In this document: piece by piece, positions 8,570-16,039 of the stretch
Position numbering within the stretch: the first letter of the stretch is position 1
Layout: each line of letters begins with the position of its first letter
From: DATKEJ01 sp963768715
GTDB lineage: Bacteria > Bacteroidota > Rhodothermia > Rhodothermales > DATKEJ01
Assembly: GCA_963768715.1 (NCBI GenBank)
Contig: CAVYJC010000003.1
Coordinates: forward strand, 124,001 to 188,000
Length of the DNA stretch: 64,000 bases
Direction of reading: 5' to 3'
Translations under genes and position numbers: made by a program
Notes under the pieces: generated by a model
Told to the model about the DNA's origin: nothing
The model's database searches: none
Seen by the model: only the letters and a program-made list of their open reading frames with translations

Positions 8570-11500
8570 TCAGGCGGCTTCCGAATCGGGATGTGCGTGT
8601 TCGAACGTCACTCCGACAAGTTTGGAGACGCCCTGCTGCTCCATGGTAATGCCGTACATACGGTCGGCGGCTTCCATCGTGAGCTTGTTGTGGGTGACAA
8701 CTATGAACTGGGTCGAGGCCGAAAATTCCCTGAGCAGGTTCATAAACCGCTCGACGTTGGCATCATCGAGAGGTGCGTCGACCTCGTCGAGGATACAGAA
8801 CGGGCTCGGCTTGACGAGATAGATCCCGAAGAGCAGGGCCGTGGCGGTCAGAGCCTTTTCGCCACCGGAGAGCTGCGAGATGATGACGTTCTTCTTGCCC
8901 CGCGGCCGGGCGATAATGTCGATCGGGGCTTCAAGCGGATCTGTATCCTCGGGGATCGATACTTGCGCGCTGGCGCCCTCTCCAAAGAGCTGTTCGAACA
9001 GGTTCGAGAAGTTCACCTGGATCCTCTCGAACGTCTCCATGAACCTCGCCGATGCGGTCGCGTTGATCTCGGAAATCGTATCGACAAGCGTCTCTTCAGC
9101 CTTCTCGAGATCCTCCTGTTGCGTCGTAAGGAAATCGAGTCGTTCCTTTTCCTCTTCGTATGTCTCCAGCGCGAGCTCGTTGACGGCGCCCATGCTGCGA
9201 AGACGTTCGCGAAGTTCCTGCGCTGTCCGACTCGCGGCGGTTACGTCGAAATCGGGCTCGATGTCGGTTTCCACCTCCTCGAGTTCACAGTCGAAGTCCA
9301 TGCGGATACGCTCGGCGAGGTCTTCCAATCGGGTCTTGATCTCGGCAAGGCGCGTCGTTCTTGATCCTTCGTCGTGCATGGCTGCTTCGCGAAGGCGTCG
9401 CACCTCTCGAAGCACGACGTCCTGATCGGATATTTCGCTGCGAAGATCACTTACGCTGGTTTCGGCCTCGCTCACAGCCGCGTCGAGCGCCGTCTTCTGT
9501 TCGTATCCACCGACGATTTCCTTTCGACATTCTTCCTGGCGGACGGCAGCGGTCTCGATTTGCTCCTGGAGCTCCGTCATTTCTGTTTCTCGACGTTCGG
9601 CACGAACAACGAGGTCGGTAAGATCAAACCTCATGCGCTGTCGATCGCGTTCAACGGTTTCAAAGGCGTGCTTCACCTCGAGGGTCGCCACGTGTGCGTT
9701 CCCATATGCCGCCTCCGCCTGGCGCGACTCGCTCTCTGTTTCCTGGAAGAGCTGCTGAGCCTCAGTCCGACGCGCGGCGGCCTCGGTGAGTTGCCGTCCG
9801 ACGTCCTCGAGCTCAGCACCGATCGACGCCAGCGTCTCGGCGTCTTTGGACTGCGCTTCAGACACAGTCTCCGCCCGAGCCCGAATCGTCTCGAGATTGG
9901 CCGCCAGGTTGGCTTCCTCGGATTCGATTCGCGCGCGCTCCTGGTCGAGGCGGGCATGCAGGTGCTCTGCATTGCGGACCTTGATCCGCAGGTCCCCCAC
10001 CGAAATGCCGGCGACCTGAGCGCGCAGGTTCTCAAGGCTCGACTCCTGTTGCACGCATCGTCCCGCGAGTCGCTTGATTTCTTCGTGCAGCACGGCAAGT
10101 CGCTCTTTTCGCCCAATGCGACTTGAAGCAGGACCCGGATCGGCAGTCCCTCCACCGTAAACCCGTCCAAGTCCGTCGGCCCACTCGCCCGTTCGGGCCA
10201 CAAATCGAATAGAGGGTCTGTCCGCTCCGTATTCGGCCACCATTTCCCTCGCGGTCTTCAGATCGTCGACGATATAGGCATCGTGGAAGAGAATCCCCAC
10301 GAGGGTCTTCAGCTTCTTGTTGGCCGTTCTGACAACCTCAGCGATCGGTGCGGCTCGATCATCGGCGATTGGATCGGGAACAGCGACGGCCTTCAGTCGG
10401 TCGAGAATGAAGAAAGCGGCCGCGCCCTTATCGGAAGAACGCAGCACGGAGAGGGCTGCGTCCACTTCCCTCTCTGACTGGACGACCAGACAGTCGGCAT
10501 AGGGCCCGAGGGCGCTTTCGACGGCGACGGCGTACTGCTCGTCGCAGGCGACAACATCCGCGACGGTAGACGGTGATCCAGTACTCCAGCCTGAGTCCGA
10601 CGCCAGATATTTGACAGCCTCGCCGGCCTCTTCCTGCGACATGAGAAGAGATTCGAGCAGTGCAGCCTCGGCTTTCAGTCCTTCACGCCGGCGTTCGACG
10701 CTATGCAATTCCCGCTGGGCCTCCTCAATCTCTTTCTGCAAGCCGAGGAGTTTGGTCTCGGCGGCCTTCATATTGGATTCGAGCCTGGCTACTTCTCTCC
10801 CGGTCTTTTCGACCTCGGCACCGTTGGCACTCTTGCGTGCCTGAATACCTTCGATCTGGCCTGAGAACTCAGCGGCCTGCTTCTCCAGACGAGCCTTCTC
10901 CTCCTCGTGCATCTCCTTGCGATTACCGAGGCGAGCCTGTTCGTTCTGAAGCTCCGACCGTCTGGACTGGAGTCGTTCCTCCTCCGCGCGGAGCGAATCG
11001 ACCACGCGGCGCTGGGCCTCCGTTTCTTCCCGGAGCCGGTCGCGCGCCTCCTCCGCTTCTCTCAGCGTGGCAAGCGCCGCATCGAGTTTCGGCCGGATTC
11101 GCTCCTCTTCCTTCGTAAGGCGCTCGATCCCCTCCTCCAGCTCGGCAGCGCGCGTTTCCGCATCCTCCTTCTCGCGATTAGCGCGCTCGAGTGCGGCACG
11201 GGCTGCATTGGCGCGTTCTTCCTGAACGCGAACTTCCGCCTCCAGCCTGCGGATCGCCTCCATATGCTCGTTGAGCTTCTGTTGACGTCCTCCCAGCTCG
11301 CGTTCGAGATCGAGCAGTTCCTTGCGGCGTGATTCGAGGCGAGCGTCCTCTCCCGCCTGGCGCGCCGTCAACTCCTGGATGCGATCGTCGAGGGCGCCTC
11401 GTTCACGAGCCAACGCGGATCGTTCCGACGCGAGGCGATCGAACTCAAAGCGAGCAACGCTGAGCGATGCCGAGCGCCATTCTTCAGACAACTCGCGATA

Positions 11501-12142
11501 GCGCGCCGCCTTTTTTGCCTGGCGCTCGAGGCTGCGGACATTCCGCCCGACCTCGTCGACGATGTCGCGGATACGCGTCAGATCGGCCTGCGTCGCGTCC
11601 AGTTTGCGCAGCGCCTGCGTTCGCCGGAGCTTGTATTTCGTGATGCCCGCGGCTTCCTCGAACAGCCGCCGCCGGTCTTGGGCATTTTCGGACAGGATGT
11701 CCTCGATCATTTTCAACTCGATGACCGAATACGCCCCGGCGCCCATCCCGGTATCCATGAACAGATCCTGAATGTCCTTCAATCGGCACGGACGGCCGTT
11801 GAGCAGATAGTCGGATTCTCCCGACCTGTAGAGCCGGCGCGTGATCTGGACCTCCGAGTATTCCGTCGGCAGCACGTGGCGCGTGTTCTCGACGGTCATC
11901 GAGACTTCGGCCATGCCGAGCCGCCGCCGGTCGGCCGCGCCGTTGAAGATGACATTGTCCATGCGCTCGGCGCGAAGCAGCCTCGCCCTCTGTTCACCGA
12001 GCACCCAGCGAACCGCATCGATGATGTTGCTCTTGCCGCAACCGTTCGGCCCGACGATCGCTGTCACACCGGGGGCAAATTGCACGACGGTTTTATCGGC
12101 AAAACTCTTGAAACCGTGAAGTTCGAGCCTCTCTAAATACAT
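8570..12142 (-). CDS. smc: chromosome segregation ATPase SMC
   Basis: The 1190-residue protein has full SMC layout. The N-terminal ATPase half starts YLERLELHGFKSFADKT and has Walker A GPNGCGKS at residues 31-38. It is followed by about 300 residues of coiled coil rich in E, R and A. A hinge lies around residues 510-650 (VADVVACDEQYAVAVESALG), then a second coiled coil. The C-terminal half carries the ABC signature LSGGEKALTA at 1091-1100 and Walker B FCILDEVDAPLDDANV near 1115. SMC dimers extrude and compact DNA with ScpA and ScpB, which are not in this window. Length is normal for the family. Start ATG at 12142; the next gene downstream begins 24 nt after the stop. Confidence 0.97.
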   Translation of the reverse strand: MYLERLELHGFKSFADKTVVQFAPGVTAIVGPNGCGKSNIIDAVRWVLGEQRARLLRAERMDNVIFNGAADRRRLGMAEVSMTVENTRHVLPTEYSEVQITRRLYRSGESDYLLNGRPCRLKDIQDLFMDTGMGAGAYSVIELKMIEDILSENAQDRRRLFEEAAGITKYKLRRTQALRKLDATQADLTRIRDIVDEVGRNVRSLERQAKKAARYRELSEEWRSASLSVARFEFDRLASERSALARERGALDDRIQELTARQAGEDARLESRRKELLDLERELGGRQQKLNEHMEAIRRLEAEVRVQEERANAARAALERANREKEDAETRAAELEEGIERLTKEEERIRPKLDAALATLREAEEARDRLREETEAQRRVVDSLRAEEERLQSRRSELQNEQARLGNRKEMHEEEKARLEKQAAEFSGQIEGIQARKSANGAEVEKTGREVARLESNMKAAETKLLGLQKEIEEAQRELHSVERRREGLKAEAALLESLLMSQEEAGEAVKYLASDSGWSTGSPSTVADVVACDEQYAVAVESALGPYADCLVVQSEREVDAALSVLRSSDKGAAAFFILDRLKAVAVPDPIADDRAAPIAEVVRTANKKLKTLVGILFHDAYIVDDLKTAREMVAEYGADRPSIRFVARTGEWADGLGRVYGGGTADPGPASSRIGRKERLAVLHEEIKRLAGRCVQQESSLENLRAQVAGISVGDLRIKVRNAEHLHARLDQERARIESEEANLAANLETIRARAETVSEAQSKDAETLASIGAELEDVGRQLTEAAARRTEAQQLFQETESESRQAEAAYGNAHVATLEVKHAFETVERDRQRMRFDLTDLVVRAERRETEMTELQEQIETAAVRQEECRKEIVGGYEQKTALDAAVSEAETSVSDLRSEISDQDVVLREVRRLREAAMHDEGSRTTRLAEIKTRLEDLAERIRMDFDCELEEVETDIEPDFDVTAASRTAQELRERLRSMGAVNELALETYEEEKERLDFLTTQQEDLEKAEETLVDTISEINATASARFMETFERIQVNFSNLFEQLFGEGASAQVSIPEDTDPLEAPIDIIARPRGKKNVIISQLSGGEKALTATALLFGIYLVKPSPFCILDEVDAPLDDANVERFMNLLREFSASTQFIVVTHNKLTMEAADRMYGITMEQQGVSKLVGVTFEHAHPDSEAA

Positions 12143-12207
12143 GGATCACGATCGGTGGACAGATGTCAAACCGCAAGATAAACCGGGGGGTCGGGTAATT
12201 CGACGAC

Positions 12208-12216
12208 TGTGGATAA
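12208..12216 (-). promoter_or_regulatory. single DnaA-box match
   Basis: TGTGGATAA reads TTATCCACA on the minus strand, the E. coli consensus DnaA box, 65 bp upstream of smc. It is alone, with no cluster or AT-rich element nearby. It may be chance, or DnaA-linked control of smc. Confidence 0.25.
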
Positions 12217-12298
12217 CTAACCGAGACGTTCGAGGTTCGACTTCGAGGTACCCCGTTCCGGGTCAGAGTGCGTCAGACCCCGTCCAACGCGAAACGCA

Positions 12299-12330
12299 GA
12301 ACGTGGAACGTGGAACGTGGAACCCGGAAC
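12299..12330. repeat. GAACGTG heptamer array
   Basis: Three exact GAACGTG units, one GAACCCG and a partial GAAC follow each other with strict 7-bp period. The array ends 2 nt from the stop codon of the S74-domain gene (12333-12335, minus strand). Confidence 0.8.
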
Positions 12331-12332
12331 GA

Positions 12333-14354
12333 TCAGTTTGTCAGCCGCGCCTCCAATGCTTCAATCCGCTCGTTCTGGGCAGAAATGGTCGCTTGTTGTT
12401 CCTTAATAGCCTCAACCAGAAGCGGGATGATCTCCTGGTACCGCAACGAATACGTCCCGTCAGAACCGACGTTGACAACTTCGGGCACCACTGCTTCTAC
12501 ATCTTGTGCAATGAAGCCCAGGTGTCGGCCATCATCGAACGCCCGGTCAGGATACTCCTCGATCCGCCAAGCGTAGGACACGCCCTGAAGCCGCCCGATC
12601 GTTGTGAGCGAGTTGTTGAGCGACTGAATATCTCGCTTCAGTCGTCGGTCGGAAGGTACAACGACGTTGTTCGCGAGCACGTTGCCGTTGACTTCCAGTT
12701 TCTCGGTCGGTGACGTCGTGCCGATCCCGACCATATCGCCGGCGTTCTTGAGATATAGCAGATTGGGGGCTGCTCGTAGACTGAACGACATATCCGGATA
12801 GCCATTGTTTTGGTACACTGCCTTTATGGACGCGAGTTCAGTCTGACCCGAATCCTGCTGGGTAAAAGCGATGCCGTCGAAACTACCAACCTGTATCTCA
12901 CCCACGTTTCGTAGTTCCAGTTGATAAGCGCTTGCTTCGGCATCCCGTGAAATCGTCAGCCCGCGTTTTGGTTTGTTCGTACCGATACCTACGCCGCCTG
13001 CTGCCCGTATGAGGAATTGATTTTCGGCAGTTGTGTAGAGGGAGTCGGCATGGTTGCTAAGAGTCTGAGAGCGATCGTTCCAGACAAAACTGCCGTCATG
13101 GTCTGCCCTGGCGTTGTAACCCGCGGCGAACGAAGCTGACCCTCTTGCACTGTTGCGAAGACCCCCGGGGACTGTCGCATATAAAGCACTGGCTGTGTTT
13201 AGTGAACCGCCGCCAATCGTGGATCTTGATCCGGTAGCTTTGTTCGACTCTCCTCCTCCGACCGTGGCCCAGTACTCGGAAGCCGTGTTCTTGAATCCTC
13301 CTCCGACCGTGGCGTCATAGTTGTCGGCAACGTTTTCTCTACCACCGCCAACTGTCGACCAGTCGCCACTCGCCTCATTGCTGTGACCGCCGCCGATCGT
13401 CGAGTGGGCTGCACTTGCCGTATTGTTTCCGCCGCCGGCGATTGCGGAGGCCAGACCAGAGGCAGTGTTGCCATGGCCACCGCCGACAGCGGCCGAATCA
13501 CCTGCAGCGGAGTTGAGGAATCCCCCTCCAATGCTCGACCCAAGGCCCGAAGCCTCATTGCCCGACCCTCCCACAACAACTGCGTTGTCGCCAGTGGCCT
13601 TGTTGTGACTCCCACCGCCGACGAATGACTCAAGATTCTCCGCCGAGTTGTCTTGGCCACCCACCATGGCCGTCGCGTAGCCGGTCGCTAAGTTGCGGAG
13701 CCCGCCGGCGACTACCGATGAGTTCAAGGCGCGGTTCTGTGCACCCCCTCCAACGGTTCCATGTGGGCCCGCGGCGTTGAGAATGCCGCCGCCCACTGTT
13801 CCCCATCGCCCGAGCACGGAGTCAGGAACCAAAACATTCTCGTCAAAACCGCCGCCCCCACCAATTGTCGCACCGACGATACCTGGCGCCACGTAATTGT
13901 TTGATGCCCCTCCGATGAGATTTGGTGCAATTCTGTTGCTTGCATCCTCAGCGTGCACAATCGAGAGGCCCCTGAGTCCCAACGCATAGGCGACACTCGT
14001 CAGCGGCGTCCTTGGTGTCATCTCGGTATCGGTACCTACCTTGACCCCCAAGTCAATAGGCTCGTTGAAAGCGACGGTATCCAATGGCCAGGTCGCATCT
14101 CCCGTCAGAATCACGCTGAAAACGCCGGAGCTGACTGGCACGCTCGCAATCGTCTGTTCCCAGATCTTGGTGGACCCTTTGTACATCCTGAACCGAATAG
14201 AATAGTTGCCGTCCGCGACAGGATCGCCGGCCGGGTCAGTAATTCTGCCTTGGAAAGACAACGAATCGGGCGCCAACGAACCGTGCCACTGAGCATTTGC
14301 GCTTTGTGAGCATACTAGGAGAATGGCTGCCGATATACCGAGGATGGATCTCAT
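12333..14354 (-). CDS. secreted YadA-head-like repeat protein with S74 self-cleaving chaperone domain
   Basis: The 673-residue protein has a signal peptide ending QSANAQ, then a short beta domain (LSFQGRITDPAGDPVADGNY). From about residue 140 to 410 come some fifteen repeats of 14-15 residues of the form TVGGGxxNxAxG, the YadA/Hep_Hag head repeat that builds trimeric beta-rolls. After a linker with GVGIGTNKP and VGIGTTSP, the last 110 residues form an S74 intramolecular chaperone: VPSDRRLKRDI with the Ser and Lys of the autocleavage dyad, then LGFIAQDVEAVVPEVV and IPLLVEAIKEQ. S74 domains trimerise fibre proteins and cleave themselves off. No outer-membrane anchor barrel is seen. Start ATG at 14354 is preferred to an upstream TTG. 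A GAACGTG array abuts the stop. Confidence 0.85.
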   Translation of the reverse strand: MRSILGISAAILLVCSQSANAQWHGSLAPDSLSFQGRITDPAGDPVADGNYSIRFRMYKGSTKIWEQTIASVPVSSGVFSVILTGDATWPLDTVAFNEPIDLGVKVGTDTEMTPRTPLTSVAYALGLRGLSIVHAEDASNRIAPNLIGGASNNYVAPGIVGATIGGGGGFDENVLVPDSVLGRWGTVGGGILNAAGPHGTVGGGAQNRALNSSVVAGGLRNLATGYATAMVGGQDNSAENLESFVGGGSHNKATGDNAVVVGGSGNEASGLGSSIGGGFLNSAAGDSAAVGGGHGNTASGLASAIAGGGNNTASAAHSTIGGGHSNEASGDWSTVGGGRENVADNYDATVGGGFKNTASEYWATVGGGESNKATGSRSTIGGGSLNTASALYATVPGGLRNSARGSASFAAGYNARADHDGSFVWNDRSQTLSNHADSLYTTAENQFLIRAAGGVGIGTNKPKRGLTISRDAEASAYQLELRNVGEIQVGSFDGIAFTQQDSGQTELASIKAVYQNNGYPDMSFSLRAAPNLLYLKNAGDMVGIGTTSPTEKLEVNGNVLANNVVVPSDRRLKRDIQSLNNSLTTIGRLQGVSYAWRIEEYPDRAFDDGRHLGFIAQDVEAVVPEVVNVGSDGTYSLRYQEIIPLLVEAIKEQQATISAQNERIEALEARLTN

Positions 14355-14415
14355 ATTGATCTGGTTGGGTGCTGTGAGCAACGTTTCGCTAGAACAGCGA
14401 CAAATTCAGGATTCG

Positions 14416-14577
14416 GCTTGCAGTCTGCAAGTCTGTAATTCTGTAAGTCGAGCCGTTTGTGTCTCGACATGTCCTCCCGCAACCTGGAAGACCCACTCTA
14501 CGCTGCTCCGCAGCTGCGTGGGGCGAGCTAGAAGACTAGAGGACCAAGACTCGCAGACCTGTAGACTTGCAGACTTA
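14416..14577. repeat. inverted pair of degenerate 8-mer arrays
   Basis: Around 14417-14450 runs TGCAGTC, TGCAAGTC, TGTAATTC, TGTAAGTC. Around 14546-14577 run related units in opposite orientation, ending GTAGACTT, GCAGACTT. GTCTGCAAGTCT at 14423-14434 is the exact reverse complement of 14563-14574. The right array ends inside the stop codon of the gene remnant at 14575. The region between the arms holds no gene. Confidence 0.65.
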
Positions 14578-14874
14578 AAGGAGTGCCTTCACCACTACAG
14601 CAACCGCCGCCACCGTTGCAAGGATCAGGACCATCGGCCGGAGCCCGGTCTTCGAGTCTTCGGGTCCACCCCTTGTCATTCCCGCGAAGTCGTCCAACTG
14701 CAGCGAGTGGATATCTCGTTTCAGTCTTCTGTCGGACGGCACGACCACGTTGTTGGTAAGTACGTTGCCGTTTACCTCGAGCTTCTGAGTTGGATTCATG
14801 GCGCCGGTCCCAACTTGGCGCCACTTTCCAGAAAGAACAAATCGGCGGATCCTCTTGCCCGGAACGTGGAACAT
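14575..14874 (-). pseudogene. chimeric remnant: S74-chaperone fragment fused to TauE tail
   Basis: The 99-codon frame contains two pieces of its neighbours. Residues 26-59 (NPTQKLEVNGNVLTNNVVVP then SDRRLKRDIHSL) match the start of the S74 domain encoded at 12333-14354. The last 23 residues (LRPMVLILATVAAVAVVVKA then LL) match the extreme C-terminus of the TauE/SafE protein encoded at 14882-15598. A 20-residue unrelated linker joins them. DNA similarity to both sources is visible but imperfect, so the event is not recent. The simplest reading is an old tandem copy of a TauE-S74 gene pair reduced by internal deletion. It has no signal peptide and no complete domain, so I doubt it has a function. 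Confidence 0.75.
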
Positions 14875-14882
14875 CGAACGTC
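14862..14882. repeat. GAACGTG-type heptamer array
   Basis: GAACGTG, GAACATC, GAACGTC in strict 7-bp register. The last base is the first base of the stop codon triplet of the TauE/SafE gene (14882-14884, minus strand). It is the same unit as the array at 12299-12330. Confidence 0.65.
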
Positions 14883-15598
14883 TAAAGCAAGGCCTTCACC
14901 ACCACCGCGACCGCGGCCGCGGTTGCCAGCAACAGGACTATCGGCCGCAGCATTCTCTTGTCCAGGAATCGGCGCGTGTACGACGACACGAAGTACCCCA
15001 CAATCAGACCGGGACACAGATAGCCGGCCAACACGACTTCGTTTGAACCCATCTTCCCGGCCACGAACAAGGCACCGATACTCAAGAGCCCGGCAAACGT
15101 GAAGTACACGGCCAGCGTAGATCTAATCCTTGGACCGGATGCATGTTGGTAGACTAGTGCGAGTGGAGGTCCTCCAACCGCAGAGATCGTTCCCATGAAT
15201 CCCGACGCAAAACCTCCACCAAGGTTGATCTTCGGAGAGGGTCGAACGTGCAATCCAACCGCGCTGAACCCTACCGCCAGTAGCAGGAGACCCGCGAACA
15301 CGATCGCGAAACTGAGTGGCGTCAGCATCCGGATAACCGGAATTGCAACGGCGGCGCCAACAACGCATCCGAGAACCGCCCACCGTACTCCCTCAAGATC
15401 GGCGGCCTCCCGCTCCCGAATCGCCATGAGCAACGTCAGCGTCAGACCGGCACCCAGCAGGGGTCCGGGAACGAGTGACGGATTGATCAGAATCAGAACC
15501 GGCGCGGCCAGCAGTGCGAAACCCATGCCCGCAGATCCGTGAACGACCGCCGCTACCATCGTGATCGCGAAACAGACTGCGAACTCCTCAAGCGACAT
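14882..15598 (-). CDS. TauE/SafE-family membrane transporter
   Basis: The 238-residue protein has about eight hydrophobic segments in two related halves. The first half carries VVHGSAGMGFALLAAPVLIL near residue 20 and the second GFASGFMGTISAVGGPPLAL near 128; these paired glycine-rich motifs are the TauE/SafE hallmark. Members export sulfite, sulfonates or other organic anions across the inner membrane; the substrate here is unknown. The C-terminus RPIVLLLATAAAVAVVVKAL is copied in the chimeric remnant just downstream. The start ATG at 15598 overlaps the end of the TfoX-like gene by 11 nt, so the two are translationally coupled. Confidence 0.88.
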   Translation of the reverse strand: MSLEEFAVCFAITMVAAVVHGSAGMGFALLAAPVLILINPSLVPGPLLGAGLTLTLLMAIREREAADLEGVRWAVLGCVVGAAVAIPVIRMLTPLSFAIVFAGLLLLAVGFSAVGLHVRPSPKINLGGGFASGFMGTISAVGGPPLALVYQHASGPRIRSTLAVYFTFAGLLSIGALFVAGKMGSNEVVLAGYLCPGLIVGYFVSSYTRRFLDKRMLRPIVLLLATAAAVAVVVKALL

Positions 15599-15959
15599 GA
15601 CAGTCGGTTACCTCTTTCCCGCTCTTCCGCTTCGATCGTTTCGATGACCGACCGACTTCCACGGCGTCGCGGACCCATACCGCGAGCTGCGCCACATCTT
15701 CCAGGACGTCGGCGGGCGCCTGATAGTAGTTCATCGACCGCTCGTCACCGTAGGGCCGGAACGGCTCCATGGCCCGCTCTTCGAAATTCGGTCGCGTCGA
15801 GTCGTTCACTTTCAGATAGAGCTCGTCGTCATCGACGATGGCAAAGAAGACGCCGTCGTCATAGAATCCGACAGCCCCGAACATCTTGCGCGAGGAGAGG
15901 TTCGTCACCTGCTCCAGCTGCTCCGTCACAAAGGCAAGGAAACCGTCTGATACTGGCAT
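15588..15959 (-). CDS. TfoX N-terminal-domain protein
   Basis: The 123-residue protein matches the TfoX N-terminal domain: SDGFLAFVTEQLEQVTNLSS, KMFGAVGFYDDGVFFAIV near residue 27, then DELYLKVND and MNYYQAPADVLED. TfoX proper promotes competence-gene expression in Pasteurellaceae and vibrios; short single-domain members like this have no firm role. A longer frame reaches 16136, but its extra 59 residues translate the heptamer array (LDLGPRTSD), so ATG at 15959, 6 nt from the array edge, is the sensible start. The 3' end overlaps the TauE/SafE start by 11 nt. Confidence 0.85.
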   Translation of the reverse strand: MPVSDGFLAFVTEQLEQVTNLSSRKMFGAVGFYDDGVFFAIVDDDELYLKVNDSTRPNFEERAMEPFRPYGDERSMNYYQAPADVLEDVAQLAVWVRDAVEVGRSSKRSKRKSGKEVTDCHVA

Positions 15960-15965
15960 TCTTTT

Positions 15966-16000
15966 GTCCGAAGTCCGAGGTCCGAGGTCCAAAGTCCGAG
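15966..16000. repeat. GTCCGAG heptamer array
   Basis: Five units in strict 7-bp register: GTCCGAA, GTCCGAG twice, GTCCAAA, GTCCGAG. Degenerate units (GATCCGAG, GTCCG) continue to 16039, where the stop codon of the next gene begins at 16040. The array fills the spacer between the secreted T9SS gene and the TfoX-like gene. Confidence 0.8.
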
Positions 16001-16039
16001 AGCCTGGCCCCGAGTCCATCGACGGGATCCGAGGTCCGT

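Noticed and set aside
8591..9364. 257-codon open frame antisense to smc
   Set aside because: It lies wholly inside a well-supported SMC C-terminal ATPase domain on the other strand; long antisense frames are common in GC-rich genes.
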